From assembly GCF_008923185.1 (NCBI RefSeq), contig NZ_WBMT01000022.1, positions 62,001 to 126,000 on the forward strand: a stretch of 64,000 bases of DNA, given 5' to 3'. The notes beneath the pieces were generated by a model that saw only the letters and a list, made by a program, of their open reading frames with translations, was not told the DNA's origin and searched no databases. Position numbers and translations under genes: made by a program. Below are positions 17,682-26,741 of this stretch, one piece after another. The first letter of the stretch is position 1; each line of letters starts with the position of its first letter. This DNA is from Actinomadura rudentiformis. GTDB lineage: Bacteria; Actinomycetota; Actinomycetes; Streptosporangiales; Streptosporangiaceae.

Positions 17682-19496
17682 TCAGGAGCGGGTGGGGGCG
17701 GGGGCCGGTTTGTACGGGATGGCGGCCAGCACCTCGGGTTTGAGGAACGTGGTGAGCCTGTCGTACGGGATCTTGACCGAGTTCTGGCCGCAGGCCATTT
17801 CGCGGGCTGCGGTGGTGGCGGGGGCATCCACGATGACCTCGAGTTCCTTCGGCCACAGCGCGAAGATCACAGCCTCGTTCCGGAAGTCGGCGGGGCCGTA
17901 GCGCATGGACGACAGGCAGGTCCGGCTCGCGTCGGCCTTCATGACCAGATCCGAGAAGCCGGCGACGCCGGTGCCGGTGAGGCCCGCCGGCGTGACCATC
18001 TCCGCCGCGTTCTTGAACGTGGTCCCGGTCTTGAGGTCCACCGTGACGGTGCGGGCCCGGTTCCAGCTCGCGTGCGTGATCTCCTTGGAACGCAGCTCGA
18101 AGTCGTAGCGGACCGAGACGTAGCGGGGGCCGCTCAGCCGGATGGCCGCCTTGACGGACGCGGCCGACGCGGTGGCGTTGAACGTGGTCATGGCCCTGCG
18201 GTACTCGGCCTCGCGGCTGTTCACCGGCGCCAGCAGCGCGTCGTTGATCCGCTTGACGAGCGCCGCGTTCGAGCCGCCCTTGACCTGGACGATCTGGCCG
18301 GTGCCCTGGAGGGGTGGGTTGCCGAGGGACGTCCGGTGGGCCGCGAGCGCGAAGCTCAGCGACGGGGTCGGAGCCGGACGCGGCTTGTCGTCCCCGGTGG
18401 CCGCGTAGTACCCGGCGCCGCCTGCCACACCGGTGACGACGAGCGCTCCGGCGATGGCGGTCGCGCCCTTGGCCCCGACGACGCCAAGGACACCCTTGCC
18501 GCCCGCGGCGCCTGCGGCACCGACCGTGCCGCTGCCGGCTCCGGCGGTCCCGGCGGCTCCGCTCGCCCCTGCGGCTCCAGCGGTCCCGGCGGCTCCGGCC
18601 GCACCGGATCCGGCGGGGGCCATCCCGAGGGCGGCGAGCGGGAAGATCATGGCGAGCGCGGCGGCGGCTCCGGCGAGGGCGCGTACGCCGCGTCCCTCCC
18701 AGTCCAGCCCGTACGCGGCGGCCGCGGCGCTCTCCAGTTCGGACACGAACGCGGCGGCTCCCGCGGGCCGTCCCCACGGGTCCTTGGCCAGGCCGCTGGA
18801 GACCAGCGGGCGCAGCGGCTCGGGCACAGCCTCGACCGGGATCTCCCCGGTCAGGTGCAGGTTCATGAGCGCCCGCTGGTCCTCGGCGGTGAACGGCCGC
18901 CGCCCGGTCACGCACTCGAAGAAGACGCACGTCGCCGCGTAGACGTCGGTGGCGGGGGAGGCGGGCTCGGCACGCCACTGTTCCGGCGCCATGTAGACCG
19001 GGGTGCCCGAACGGCCGGCCTCGCCCGCGTCCACCGCGATGCCGAAGTCGATGAGCTTGCTCAGCCCGTCCCCGCGTACGATCACGTTCGCCGGCTTGTA
19101 GTCGCGGTGCACGACGCCCACCTCGTGCGCGGCCGCCAAGCCCAGCAGCGACCCCTTGAGGACCGTCAAGGACGCCTCGGGCGTCAGGGCTCCCTGCCGC
19201 GCGAGGACCTCCTTGAGCGACGCGCCGTCCACGGCCTCCATGACGATGGCCGCGCCTTCGGGTGCCTCCACCAGCCCCCACATCTGGGCGATGTACGGGT
19301 TGCGTACGCGGCGCAGCAGGTCGGCCTCACCCCGGAACCGCTCCCGGAACCGCGCGTCCTCACACAGCCGTTCCGACAGGTATTTGATCGCGGCGGGCGC
19401 GCCGGACGCGTCATGCCGTGCGAGCACGACGCGCCCCTGCGCGCCCTCCCCGAGGACCCGCACCTCGCTGTAGCCCGGAACCTGCCACGTGCCCAT
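17682..19496 (-). CDS. Receptor serine/threonine kinase 4 with RsiV/DUF3298-like extracellular domain
   Basis: A 604-residue kinase with complete catalytic residues: Lys38, HRDYKPAN (130-137), DFG (150-152), GTPVYMAPEQW. After the kinase domain come a hydrophobic stretch near 275-300, an Ala/Gly/Thr low-complexity stretch, a second hydrophobic stretch (near 345-365), and an external domain of about 220 residues. That domain ends in VKIPYDRLTTFLKPE, resembling the DUF3298 region of RsiV and related lysozyme- or wall-sensing proteins. It may sense a cell-wall signal. ATG 19496 follows CGAGGGG. Transcribed toward etfBA; a separate unit from kinases 1-3. Confidence 0.85.
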   Translation of the reverse strand: MGTWQVPGYSEVRVLGEGAQGRVVLARHDASGAPAAIKYLSERLCEDARFRERFRGEADLLRRVRNPYIAQMWGLVEAPEGAAIVMEAVDGASLKEVLARQGALTPEASLTVLKGSLLGLAAAHEVGVVHRDYKPANVIVRGDGLSKLIDFGIAVDAGEAGRSGTPVYMAPEQWRAEPASPATDVYAATCVFFECVTGRRPFTAEDQRALMNLHLTGEIPVEAVPEPLRPLVSSGLAKDPWGRPAGAAAFVSELESAAAAAYGLDWEGRGVRALAGAAAALAMIFPLAALGMAPAGSGAAGAAGTAGAAGASGAAGTAGAGSGTVGAAGAAGGKGVLGVVGAKGATAIAGALVVTGVAGGAGYYAATGDDKPRPAPTPSLSFALAAHRTSLGNPPLQGTGQIVQVKGGSNAALVKRINDALLAPVNSREAEYRRAMTTFNATASAASVKAAIRLSGPRYVSVRYDFELRSKEITHASWNRARTVTVDLKTGTTFKNAAEMVTPAGLTGTGVAGFSDLVMKADASRTCLSSMRYGPADFRNEAVIFALWPKELEVIVDAPATTAAREMACGQNSVKIPYDRLTTFLKPEVLAAIPYKPAPAPTRS

Positions 19497-19558
19497 CCCG
19501 CACACCCCTCGCCGCCATAGCCCCACGTGGGGTTATACCGGAAGAAACGGTGGTCCGG

Positions 19559-20803
19559 TCAGGCCGCGACGGGTTCGCGGTCACCACCGGCAGGGGCGGC
19601 GGCGGTCTCGCCTACGGCGTCGAGCGCGTCGGCGGCGTGCACGGTGGTGCCACCGGCGACCGCGACGTCGCCCGGTCCGAGCGGAACGAAGCGGGCGCCG
19701 AACGCGATCAACAGGGCGAGCACGACCACGACGCCGACGCCGAGCCGGAGCGAGGTGGCGTCCGCGAGGAAGCCGACCACGACCGGGCCGAGCAGCAGGC
19801 CGCCGTACCCCATCGCCCCGACCTGGGCGACCGCGGCGGCGGACTGCCCGGGCGCGGCGGTGCCGGCCAGCGAGATCGTGGTCGGGACGACCGTGCAGAC
19901 CACCAGCCCGGTGAGGAAGAACCCGGCGAGGGCGAACGGCGCGGACGGGGCCAGCACGACGACGGTCATGCCGAGCGCGGTGCCGACACCGGAGGCGATC
20001 AGCAGGCGCCGGGTGCCGAGGCGGGTCCGCAGCCGGTCGCCGGTCAGCCGGCCGATCAGCATGGCGAACTCGAACATCGGGTAGCCGAGCGCCGCCACCG
20101 CCTGCGTGGTGCCGAGCTCGTCGTGCAGCAGCAGGCCGCTCCAGTCGGCGATCGAGCCCTCGGCCATGAAGGCGATGAACGCGAGCACGCCGATCAGGTA
20201 GACCGCGACGGGCATCCGGGCGCGCCGGCGGCCGTTGGAGGGCACGGCCGCGGGCGGGTCGGCCAGGTACGTGCGGCCCAGCGCGAACGCGACCGGCAGC
20301 GCGACGATCGCGGCGACAAGGACGGTCGCCGTGAAGCCGAGCCCGGCGGCGGCGGTCGCGACACCGAAGAGCCCGCCGCTCATGGCGCCGACGCACCAGC
20401 CGGCGTGCATGCCGCTCATGATCGGGCGGCGGTGGGCCTGCTCGACGACGGTGCCCTGCGCGTTCATCGCGATGTCGGTGATGCCGAACGTCATGCCGAA
20501 CAGCGCGACCGCCATCAGCAGCGCCCAGTAGGTGGGCGCGAGCGCGACGAAGACGTACGAGGCGGCGGTCAGCGGGAGGGCGATCCGCAGTACGGAGCGG
20601 CTGCCGGCCCGCGCGATGACGGTGCGCAGTCCCTGCATCGCCACGATGGCGCCGAGCCCCCAGATGAGGACCACTATGCCGATCTCGCTCTCGCTGGTGC
20701 CGAACTTGGCTGCCAGAGCGGGCATTCGCGCCACCCACACGCCGGTGAGCAGCCCCGCCAGTGCGAACGTCAGGAACGTTCCAAGGCGAGCGCGGAACAG
20801 CAT
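19559..20803 (-). CDS. MFS transporter, probable drug/metabolite exporter
   Basis: A 414-residue MFS protein with about twelve membrane helices. It resembles the bacterial YbjJ/fucose-permease-like group (MFGITDIAMNAQGTVVEQ, MSGMHAGWCVG, EGSIADWSG). Such proteins are poorly characterised and are often linked to TetR control. ATG 20803 follows AGAGGTG with good spacing. A TetR gene lies 176 bp upstream on the same strand, so both may be read from the TetR-controlled promoter at 21510-21540. Substrate unknown. Confidence 0.85.
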   Translation of the reverse strand: MLFRARLGTFLTFALAGLLTGVWVARMPALAAKFGTSESEIGIVVLIWGLGAIVAMQGLRTVIARAGSRSVLRIALPLTAASYVFVALAPTYWALLMAVALFGMTFGITDIAMNAQGTVVEQAHRRPIMSGMHAGWCVGAMSGGLFGVATAAAGLGFTATVLVAAIVALPVAFALGRTYLADPPAAVPSNGRRRARMPVAVYLIGVLAFIAFMAEGSIADWSGLLLHDELGTTQAVAALGYPMFEFAMLIGRLTGDRLRTRLGTRRLLIASGVGTALGMTVVVLAPSAPFALAGFFLTGLVVCTVVPTTISLAGTAAPGQSAAAVAQVGAMGYGGLLLGPVVVGFLADATSLRLGVGVVVVLALLIAFGARFVPLGPGDVAVAGGTTVHAADALDAVGETAAAPAGGDREPVAA

Positions 20804-20979
20804 GGTTCACCTCTTTCATTTCTCGGTGGGGCACGTGCGCGCACAGCGCGGCCCCGAACGCAGTGCAGGAAGCCGTGCGCAGGGGCCGCGAAGGCGGCCG
20901 TGCGTGCACGGCACGGTCGATCAGAAGGGTCGATCAGGATGTGGCGTCATGAAGGGGACGGGCGTGGAGCCCGTCCCGG

Positions 20980-21501
20980 TCAGCGTTCGAGCAGGGCCAG
21001 CAGCCGCTCTCTCAGCGCTGCGAGCTCGGCCTCGCCGTAGAGCTCGGGACTGTGGCTCATCACTTCCCAGAGGCCCTCGGCCGCCAGCCGGACGATCATG
21101 CCCGCGACCGGGTCGCGATCCTCTGCCGGATCGCGGCGGTGCCAGCGCGCCATCGCCTCGTTGAGCGGGGCGGCCAGCTCCGGGTCGGTGGCGGCGGCCG
21201 TGATGGCCGACCATCGTCGGTAGGTCCGGGCGCCGTCGGTGAACACCTTGAACGTCGCCTCGACGTAGGCCCGGCTGTACGAGCCCGGCGTGCCGTCGTC
21301 CAGCTCGGCGATCAGATCGTCGAACTCCTCGATGACCCGTGTCACCAACGCTTTGACCAGGGCTTCCTTGGTGGAGAAGTGGTAGAGCAGCCCACCCTTG
21401 CTCACGCCCGCGCGGTCCGCGACCGCGGTGAGCGTGAGGGCCTGCGTGCCGTGCTCGCTGAGCACGGCCTCGGCGGCGTCGAGGAGGGCGTCTTTTTTCA
21501 T
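20980..21501 (-). CDS. TetR family transcriptional repressor
   Basis: A 173-residue TetR. The N-terminal helix-turn-helix is clear (LTLTAVADRAGVSKGGLLYHF) and the ligand-binding domain is TetR_C type. A 24-bp near-perfect palindrome (21511-21534) lies 9 bp upstream of the start codon, within its own promoter, so it is probably autoregulated. The MFS exporter gene downstream on the same strand is the likely second target. The cysteine desulfurase gene starting at 21629 in the other direction may or may not be affected. Confidence 0.92.
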   Translation of the reverse strand: MKKDALLDAAEAVLSEHGTQALTLTAVADRAGVSKGGLLYHFSTKEALVKALVTRVIEEFDDLIAELDDGTPGSYSRAYVEATFKVFTDGARTYRRWSAITAAATDPELAAPLNEAMARWHRRDPAEDRDPVAGMIVRLAAEGLWEVMSHSPELYGEAELAALRERLLALLER

Positions 21502-21509
21502 GACCTCTA

Positions 21510-21540
21510 TACTGTACCGACCGGACGGTACAGTTTCAAT
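21510..21540 (-). promoter_or_regulatory. TetR operator overlapping its promoter
   Basis: Palindrome ACTGTACCG-N6-CGGTACAGT at 21511-21534. On the minus strand TTGAAA (21534-21539) and TACAGT are spaced 17 bp apart, with the palindrome filling the spacer. Binding would block RNA polymerase directly. This is one of the clearest operators in the window. Confidence 0.75.
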
Positions 21541-21628
21541 CGACCGTCATGTGACCCGCAGCACCGGGCCGGAGGAACCGGCCCAGCGCGAAGGGAACGA
21601 GCCCGGCGCGGATAGTGTTGACCGTGTG

Positions 21629-22792
21629 GTGACCTACCTCGACCATGCGGCGACGACCCCCATGCGTCCCGAGGCCATAGCCGCGATGACGGTGGAGCTG
21701 GGTGAGCTGGGCAACCCGTCCTCACTGCACGCGGTGGGCCGCCGGGCCCGGCGGGTCGTGGAGGAGTCCCGCGAGATCATCGGCGAGGCCTTCGACGCCC
21801 GGCCAAGCGAGGTGATCTTCACCTCCGGGGGCACCGAGGCCGACAACCTCGCGGTCAAGGGCATCTTCTGGGCCCGCCGCGCCGCCGATCCGTCCCGTAC
21901 CCGCGTCCTGGCCGCCGCGATCGAGCACCACGCGGTGCTGGACGCCGTCCAGTGGCTGGCCGACCACGAGGGCGCCAAGGTCGAGTGGCTGCCGTGCGAC
22001 GAGCTCGGCAGGGTCCGCCCGGAGACGCTGCGCGAGGCGGTGCACACCGACCCCGACGACGTGGCGCTCGTGACGGTCATGTGGGCCAACAACGAGGTCG
22101 GCACCATCCAGCCCGTCACCGAACTGGCGGCGATCGCCCGCGAGCACGACATCCCCTTCCACACCGACGCGGTGCAGGCCGCCGCCCAGCTACCGGTCGG
22201 CTTCGCGGGCAGCGGCGCGCAGGCCCTCACCCTCAGCGGCCACAAGCTCGGCGGCCCGCTCGGCGTCGGCGCCCTGCTGCTGGCCAAGGGCGTGGATCCG
22301 GTCCCCGTCCTGCACGGCGGCGGCCAGGAGCGCGACGTGCGCTCCGGAACGCTCGACACCCCCGCCATCGCAGGGCTCGCGGCCGCGGTCCAGGTCACGG
22401 CCGCCCAGCGGGACGAGCAGGCCCGGCGCATGGCCACCCTCCGCGACCGCCTGATCCAAGAGGTCCGTACGGCGGTGCCGGACGCGATCCTGAACGGCGA
22501 TCCCGACGACCGGCTGCCCGGCAACGCGCATTTCTCGTTCCCCGGCTGCGAGGGCGACGCGCTCCTCATGCTGCTGGACGCGCGCGGCATCGAGTGCTCC
22601 ACCGGCTCGGCCTGCTCGGCCGGAGTCGCCCAGCCGAGCCACGTGCTCCTCGCCATGGGCGCCGATCCCGCCCGCGCCCGCGGCTCCCTCCGCTTCACCC
22701 TCGGCCACACCTCGACCGACGCCGACGTCACCGCCCTCGCCGAGGCCATCGGCCCCGCCGTGGAACGCGCCCGCCGCGCCGGCCTCACCTGA
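21629..22792 (+). CDS. Cysteine desulfurase (NifS/IscS family)
   Basis: A PLP enzyme of 387 residues that takes sulfur from cysteine. YLDHAATTP opens the protein. The PLP Lys is in LSGHKLGG, and the catalytic Cys is in STGSACSAG. In actinobacteria this gene usually lies directly upstream of mnmA and supplies sulfur for tRNA thiolation; here mnmA is 5.9 kb away. Two adjacent GTG codons (21626, 21629) are possible starts; TAGTGT at 21612-21617 places transcription start next to them, so the mRNA is probably leaderless. The C-terminus is ordinary. Confidence 0.93.
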   Translation: MTYLDHAATTPMRPEAIAAMTVELGELGNPSSLHAVGRRARRVVEESREIIGEAFDARPSEVIFTSGGTEADNLAVKGIFWARRAADPSRTRVLAAAIEHHAVLDAVQWLADHEGAKVEWLPCDELGRVRPETLREAVHTDPDDVALVTVMWANNEVGTIQPVTELAAIAREHDIPFHTDAVQAAAQLPVGFAGSGAQALTLSGHKLGGPLGVGALLLAKGVDPVPVLHGGGQERDVRSGTLDTPAIAGLAAAVQVTAAQRDEQARRMATLRDRLIQEVRTAVPDAILNGDPDDRLPGNAHFSFPGCEGDALLMLLDARGIECSTGSACSAGVAQPSHVLLAMGADPARARGSLRFTLGHTSTDADVTALAEAIGPAVERARRAGLT

Positions 22793-22811
22793 CGCCGCCC
22801 CACGCCACGCG

Positions 22812-22871
22812 TTCTGCTGCGCCGTCTTCTGCTGCGCCATCTTCTGCCGCGACGTCTTCTGCTGCGCCGTC
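22812..22871 (+). repeat. 15-bp tandem repeat, four copies
   Basis: TTCTGCTGCGCCGTC is repeated head to tail four times with one or two changes per copy, and decays into related sequence to about 22895. It lies just after the cysteine desulfurase stop and contains no spacers. Confidence 0.85.
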
Positions 22872-22894
22872 TCTGCCGCGCGGGCTTCTGCTGA

Positions 22895-22934
22895 GCCGCG
22901 CGGGCCCCGGGTGGGCGGAGGGGGCCCGCGCGGC
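22895..22934 (+). terminator. Hairpin terminator after cysteine desulfurase
   Basis: Perfect 14-bp stem, arms GCCGCGCGGGCCCC (22895-22908) and its complement (22921-22934), with a 12-nt loop. No U-run. Confidence 0.6.
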
Positions 22935-22971
22935 GGTCCACGGCCGGTGACCGGCGGGATCTTTCGTTGGG

Positions 22972-23021
22972 CTGCGGCGGGTCGTTCACCCGAGCGGGGT
23001 TGGGTGAACGACCCGCCGCAG
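22972..23021. terminator. Perfect 20-bp inverted repeat, terminator of the PhyH gene
   Basis: Arms 22972-22991 and 23002-23021 are perfectly complementary (20 bp) around a 10-nt loop. The structure starts 9 bp beyond the PhyH stop codon and faces the cysteine desulfurase terminator, so together they insulate convergent genes. Confidence 0.75.
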
Positions 23022-23029
23022 AGCGGGCG

Positions 23030-23938
23030 TCAGCGCAGGAACTGGCGGCTCCGGTCGAGGAGCCCGCGGGACTTGAGCTCGGCGCGCAGCGGGATCTCCT
23101 CGTCCCAGGCGCCGCCCAGTTCCCGCGAGATCCCGAAGTAGGTGGCCGTCCCGTCCCCGTCGCCCAGGAGTTGGCGGCGCACCGCGCTCAGCCCGCGCCA
23201 CCAGTCGCTGTGCCGGTCGATGGCCACGTCGTCGTACCAGCGGATCCAGCGGTAGGTGTAGCAGAGGAAGATCATCTTCCGGGTGACGGTGGAGTGGTTG
23301 AGCGACCGGGAGTGCCACAGCCGGCGGTCGAAGATGAACGCGTCGCCCGGGTTCGCCGTGATCTCGACCGCTCCGGGAGGCGGCGGGTAGACCCCGCCGG
23401 GGCCGGGCTCGGTGCGGTCCAGGGTGTTGCTCAGGTGGCCGCGCGGCAGGACAAGGGTGCCCCCGCGCCCCTTCTCTGACAGATCGCTCAGCACGTACGC
23501 GATCTTGATGGACAACATCGGCCGCAGGTCCATGTCCAGGTCCGCGTTCTGCCGCTTGCCGTCCTGGTGCCACAGCCAGCCGGGCGCGGGCGGGTCCAGG
23601 ACGGGCGGGTTGACGTCGACGTGGCTGTGGTTGACGTAGATGTTCCAGCCGAGATGGCCCCAGAGGTGCGGGAACGTGGTCGGCAGGTCCAGGAGTTCGA
23701 GGAACGTCTCGTCGCGGAGGACCCCGCCCAGCGCGTGGATCTCCCCGTTCGGCCCCAGCCTGCCCGCCCGGCGTTCGCCGTCGTACACCCGGTCGACCGC
23801 CTCCTCCATCCGGGCGCGCGTGGGCTCGTCCAGCGCGCGGGGTATCAGGAGATAGCCCTGTTCCTCGAACGTGCGCCGGTCCTCCTCGCTGATGGGCGAG
23901 AAGGGCCCGGCGACCAACGTGTCCGTCGGCTGGATCAT
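23030..23938 (-). CDS. Phytanoyl-CoA dioxygenase family Fe(II)/2-oxoglutarate oxygenase
   Basis: A 302-residue PhyH-type oxygenase. The iron-binding triad is seen as HQD in WLWHQDGKRQ and the distal His in DRRLWHSRS; an Arg a few residues later fits 2-oxoglutarate binding. Relatives hydroxylate amino acids (ectoine hydroxylase), lipids or secondary metabolites. Substrate unknown. ATG 23938 follows AAGGGGG; a frame extension of 14 residues lacks a site. It stands alone, divergent from a two-component system, and ends in a 20-bp perfect hairpin. Confidence 0.85.
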   Translation of the reverse strand: MIQPTDTLVAGPFSPISEEDRRTFEEQGYLLIPRALDEPTRARMEEAVDRVYDGERRAGRLGPNGEIHALGGVLRDETFLELLDLPTTFPHLWGHLGWNIYVNHSHVDVNPPVLDPPAPGWLWHQDGKRQNADLDMDLRPMLSIKIAYVLSDLSEKGRGGTLVLPRGHLSNTLDRTEPGPGGVYPPPPGAVEITANPGDAFIFDRRLWHSRSLNHSTVTRKMIFLCYTYRWIRWYDDVAIDRHSDWWRGLSAVRRQLLGDGDGTATYFGISRELGGAWDEEIPLRAELKSRGLLDRSRQFLR

Positions 23939-24094
23939 GAGTGGTCCCCCTTGATGATCTTCCGTTTCGTGGTGCGTCACTCAAGCCGACGGCGTTGAAG
24001 AACCTGTGAAGAAACGATCCGGATTTGATCTTTTTGGTGGGTGGGGGCTGAGACGCCCGCTGTGACCGGAGTGTCCCTTGGTACCTTCCGGATC

Positions 24095-24808
24095 ATGTGG
24101 ACGGCCCCTCGTATCCTCGTCGCGGAGGACGACCCCAAGCAGGCCCGGCTCATCCGGATCTATCTGGAGCGGGAAGGGCACCGGGTCACCGTGGTCGGCG
24201 ACGGCCGCCAGGCGCTGGAACGTGCCCGCGCACTCCGGCCGGACCTGCTGGTGCTCGACGTGATGATGCCTGGCCTCGACGGGCTCGACGTCTGCCGCGT
24301 CATCCGGGCCGAGGCGTCGGTCCCGATCCTGTTGCTGACGGCGCGTTCGACCGAGGACGACATGCTGCTCGGCCTCGACCTGGGCGCCGACGACTACCTG
24401 ACCAAGCCCTACAGCCCCCGCGTGCTGACGGCACGCGTCCGCGCGCTCCTGCGAAGGGCGGGCGTCGGGGTGGTGCCGGCCGCCGGCTCCGCGGAGCCGG
24501 TGTTGCGGGTGGGGGATCTGGAGGTGGATCCCAACCGTTTCGAGGTGCGTACGGGCGGGCGCCGGGTCGAGGTGACCGCGAAGGAGTTCGGCATCCTGCA
24601 GACGCTGGCGGCCGAGCCGACCCGGGTCTTCACCCGCGCGCAGATCCTCGAACTGGCCTTCGGCTTCGACCATCACGTGCTCGAACGCACCGTGGACGCG
24701 CACGTGATGAACCTGCGGCGCAAGATGGAGCAGGATCCGGCCAAGCCCGTCTACGTTCAGACGGTCTATGGCCGCGGCTACCGGCTCGGCCCCGCGGTCG
24801 AAGGCTGA
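24095..24808 (+). CDS. Response regulator, OmpR/PhoB family
   Basis: A 237-residue regulator. The receiver domain has the acidic pocket EDD (11-13), phospho-acceptor Asp55 (VLDVMMPG) and Lys104 (LTKPY). The winged-helix DNA-binding domain fills the C-terminal half (TAKEFGILQTL through VQTVYGRGYRL). ATG 24095 lacks a ribosome-binding site, but TACCTT at 24082-24087 suggests a leaderless mRNA. The histidine kinase gene starts 3 bp after the stop, so they are translationally coupled. Target unknown; the next gene (DUF1206) or PhyH are candidates by position. Confidence 0.93.
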   Translation: MWTAPRILVAEDDPKQARLIRIYLEREGHRVTVVGDGRQALERARALRPDLLVLDVMMPGLDGLDVCRVIRAEASVPILLLTARSTEDDMLLGLDLGADDYLTKPYSPRVLTARVRALLRRAGVGVVPAAGSAEPVLRVGDLEVDPNRFEVRTGGRRVEVTAKEFGILQTLAAEPTRVFTRAQILELAFGFDHHVLERTVDAHVMNLRRKMEQDPAKPVYVQTVYGRGYRLGPAVEG

Positions 24809-24811
24809 GCG

Positions 24812-26674
24812 ATGCCGTTCTTCGGATTCCGGGCGCGGGTGTTCGCCATCGTCACGCTGGTCACGCTGGTCGCCATCGCCACGACCGCATGGCTGACCGT
24901 GCGCACCACGACGGCCGAGTTCACCGACTCGGCGGCCGCGGCCGACCGGGACGTGGACACCATCGAGGACGGGCTCGTCAAGTACGGGAGCACGCACGGC
25001 ACCTGGGAGGGCGTGCCGCGCCTGGCCCAGGAACTGGAGGAGCGGACCCACCAGCGCATCCGGCTTGCCGGCCTGTCCGGCGACGTCATCGTCGACACCG
25101 ACACACTGGCGGGCCGCACCGCCCGGCCCACGACGAGCCGTCCCGCCTCGGTCCTGGACCCGCGGCGCGAGCTGGTGGCCGGAGCGTTCGCCGGTCAACC
25201 GATCAGCCGGGAGTCGGCCACACCGGGCGATCCGTCGAGTGCGCCGGATCATCCGCCGACCGTGCCGGACGGCGGGGAGGCCGATCCGCCGCAGGACTCT
25301 GGGAAGCCGGACAGCACAGGGCTGTCCGCGAACCGCCCGGGGGGCAGCGTGCGGATCAGCCCCGGGCAATTGAGGATGAGGCTTCACTTCTACCGGGTCG
25401 CCATCCGCCTCCGGGCTTGCTACACCCGTGAAGGGATCGCGATGCGGAGGCAGGAGCCGATCGTGTTCCCCCGGAACCCGGTCGCCGCGTACACGCCCGC
25501 CGCAGGCGACGACGGGCCCAAGAGGTGCGCCACCCGGGCCAAGAGCACGAAAGCCGAGTCGGCAGCCGACACGCAGGCGGTCAGGGCGTGCGCCGCCGCT
25601 TCCGGCGCCGTCGGCGTGGAAGATCTGTTCCTCGTTCCCGAGGAGACGTGCGAGGGGCGGGTCTTTCTGCAGCGGCTGGAGAGCGTCGCGCCGGAGCCGC
25701 TGCTGATCTGGCTCGGCTACAGCGAACCCCAGCGCGGGGCGGTCCGGATACCGCTCTTCAGGGTGGCCGCGGCGGCGAGCGTCGTGGCAGTGCTGCTGGC
25801 CGCCGGGACGCTGCTGCTCAGCCGCCGGGTGCTGGCCCCGATCGCCACGCTCCGGGTGGCCTCCAGCCGGCTGGGCGCGGGCAATCTGTCGGAACGGGTC
25901 CGCGTCCGGGGCCAGGACGAGATCGCGGCGCTGGGCCGCACGTTCAACCGCATGGCCGACTCGCTCCAGCGCAGCGAGGAGGCGCAGCGGCGCATGATCA
26001 GCGACATCGCGCACGAGCTGCGCACGCCGCTGTCCACCATGCGGGGCTACCTGGAGGCGCTCCAGGACGGTGTCCTGAAACCCGACCAGGAGTTGCTGGC
26101 CTCCCTGCACGAGGAGGCGGTGCTCCAGCAGCGGCTGATCGACGACCTGCAGGACCTGGCGCTCGCCGAGTCGGGGGCGCTGCGCATGCGCCTTGAGCCG
26201 CTGGACGTGGTGGAGTTGCTGGAGACGTACGGCTTCACCCACCGGGTGGCCGCCGAGTCCCAGGGCGTCCGCCTGCTGGTCGACACGGTGCCCGTGCCTT
26301 CGGTGAACGGTGACGCCGACCGGCTGCGCCAGGTGGTCGGCAACCTGGTGACCAACGCGCTGGCGGCCACGCCGCCCGGCGGGACGATCACGCTGCGGGC
26401 CTGGCCGGCGGACGACGGCGGCGTGCTGATCTCTGTCGCCGACACGGGGCACGGAATCGAGGCCGATGACCTGCGCAACGTGTTCGACCGGTTCTGGCGT
26501 GCGGACGCCGCGCGCGGCCGGGGGACCGGCGGGCGCGGGCGAGGGCTCGGCCTCTCGATCGCCAAGGGCATCGTCGCGGCGCACGGCGGCACCCTCAGCG
26601 CCGAGAGCGCCACGGGCGCGGGTTCGACGTTCACCGTCCAACTGCCGCCGATGCCGCCGCCGGAGAGCCGCTGA
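24812..26674 (+). CDS. Sensor histidine kinase with an unusually long extracytoplasmic domain
   Basis: A 620-residue kinase of BaeS/CpxA type. TM1 lies at about 11-30 and TM2 at about 315-337, giving an external loop of about 285 residues, longer than usual; its middle is Pro/Asp/Ser-rich and four Cys (203, 239, 260, 280) could form disulfides. HAMP follows (about 338-390), then the H-box SDIAHELRTPL with His401, an N-box (VGNLVTNALAATPPGG) and G-boxes (DTGHGIE, RGLGLSIAKGIV). Coupled to the response regulator gene. The signal is unknown. Confidence 0.92.
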   Translation: MPFFGFRARVFAIVTLVTLVAIATTAWLTVRTTTAEFTDSAAAADRDVDTIEDGLVKYGSTHGTWEGVPRLAQELEERTHQRIRLAGLSGDVIVDTDTLAGRTARPTTSRPASVLDPRRELVAGAFAGQPISRESATPGDPSSAPDHPPTVPDGGEADPPQDSGKPDSTGLSANRPGGSVRISPGQLRMRLHFYRVAIRLRACYTREGIAMRRQEPIVFPRNPVAAYTPAAGDDGPKRCATRAKSTKAESAADTQAVRACAAASGAVGVEDLFLVPEETCEGRVFLQRLESVAPEPLLIWLGYSEPQRGAVRIPLFRVAAAASVVAVLLAAGTLLLSRRVLAPIATLRVASSRLGAGNLSERVRVRGQDEIAALGRTFNRMADSLQRSEEAQRRMISDIAHELRTPLSTMRGYLEALQDGVLKPDQELLASLHEEAVLQQRLIDDLQDLALAESGALRMRLEPLDVVELLETYGFTHRVAAESQGVRLLVDTVPVPSVNGDADRLRQVVGNLVTNALAATPPGGTITLRAWPADDGGVLISVADTGHGIEADDLRNVFDRFWRADAARGRGTGGRGRGLGLSIAKGIVAAHGGTLSAESATGAGSTFTVQLPPMPPPESR

Positions 26675-26741
26675 GGCCGCCAGGACCGGTTTGGAGCCCC
26701 TTCCTGCGGGGACGGCTTGTCCGTTCGAGAAAGGGGACGTC

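Noticed and set aside
22812..22871. Possible CRISPR array
   Set aside because: Repeats are contiguous, 15 bp, with no spacers and no cas genes.
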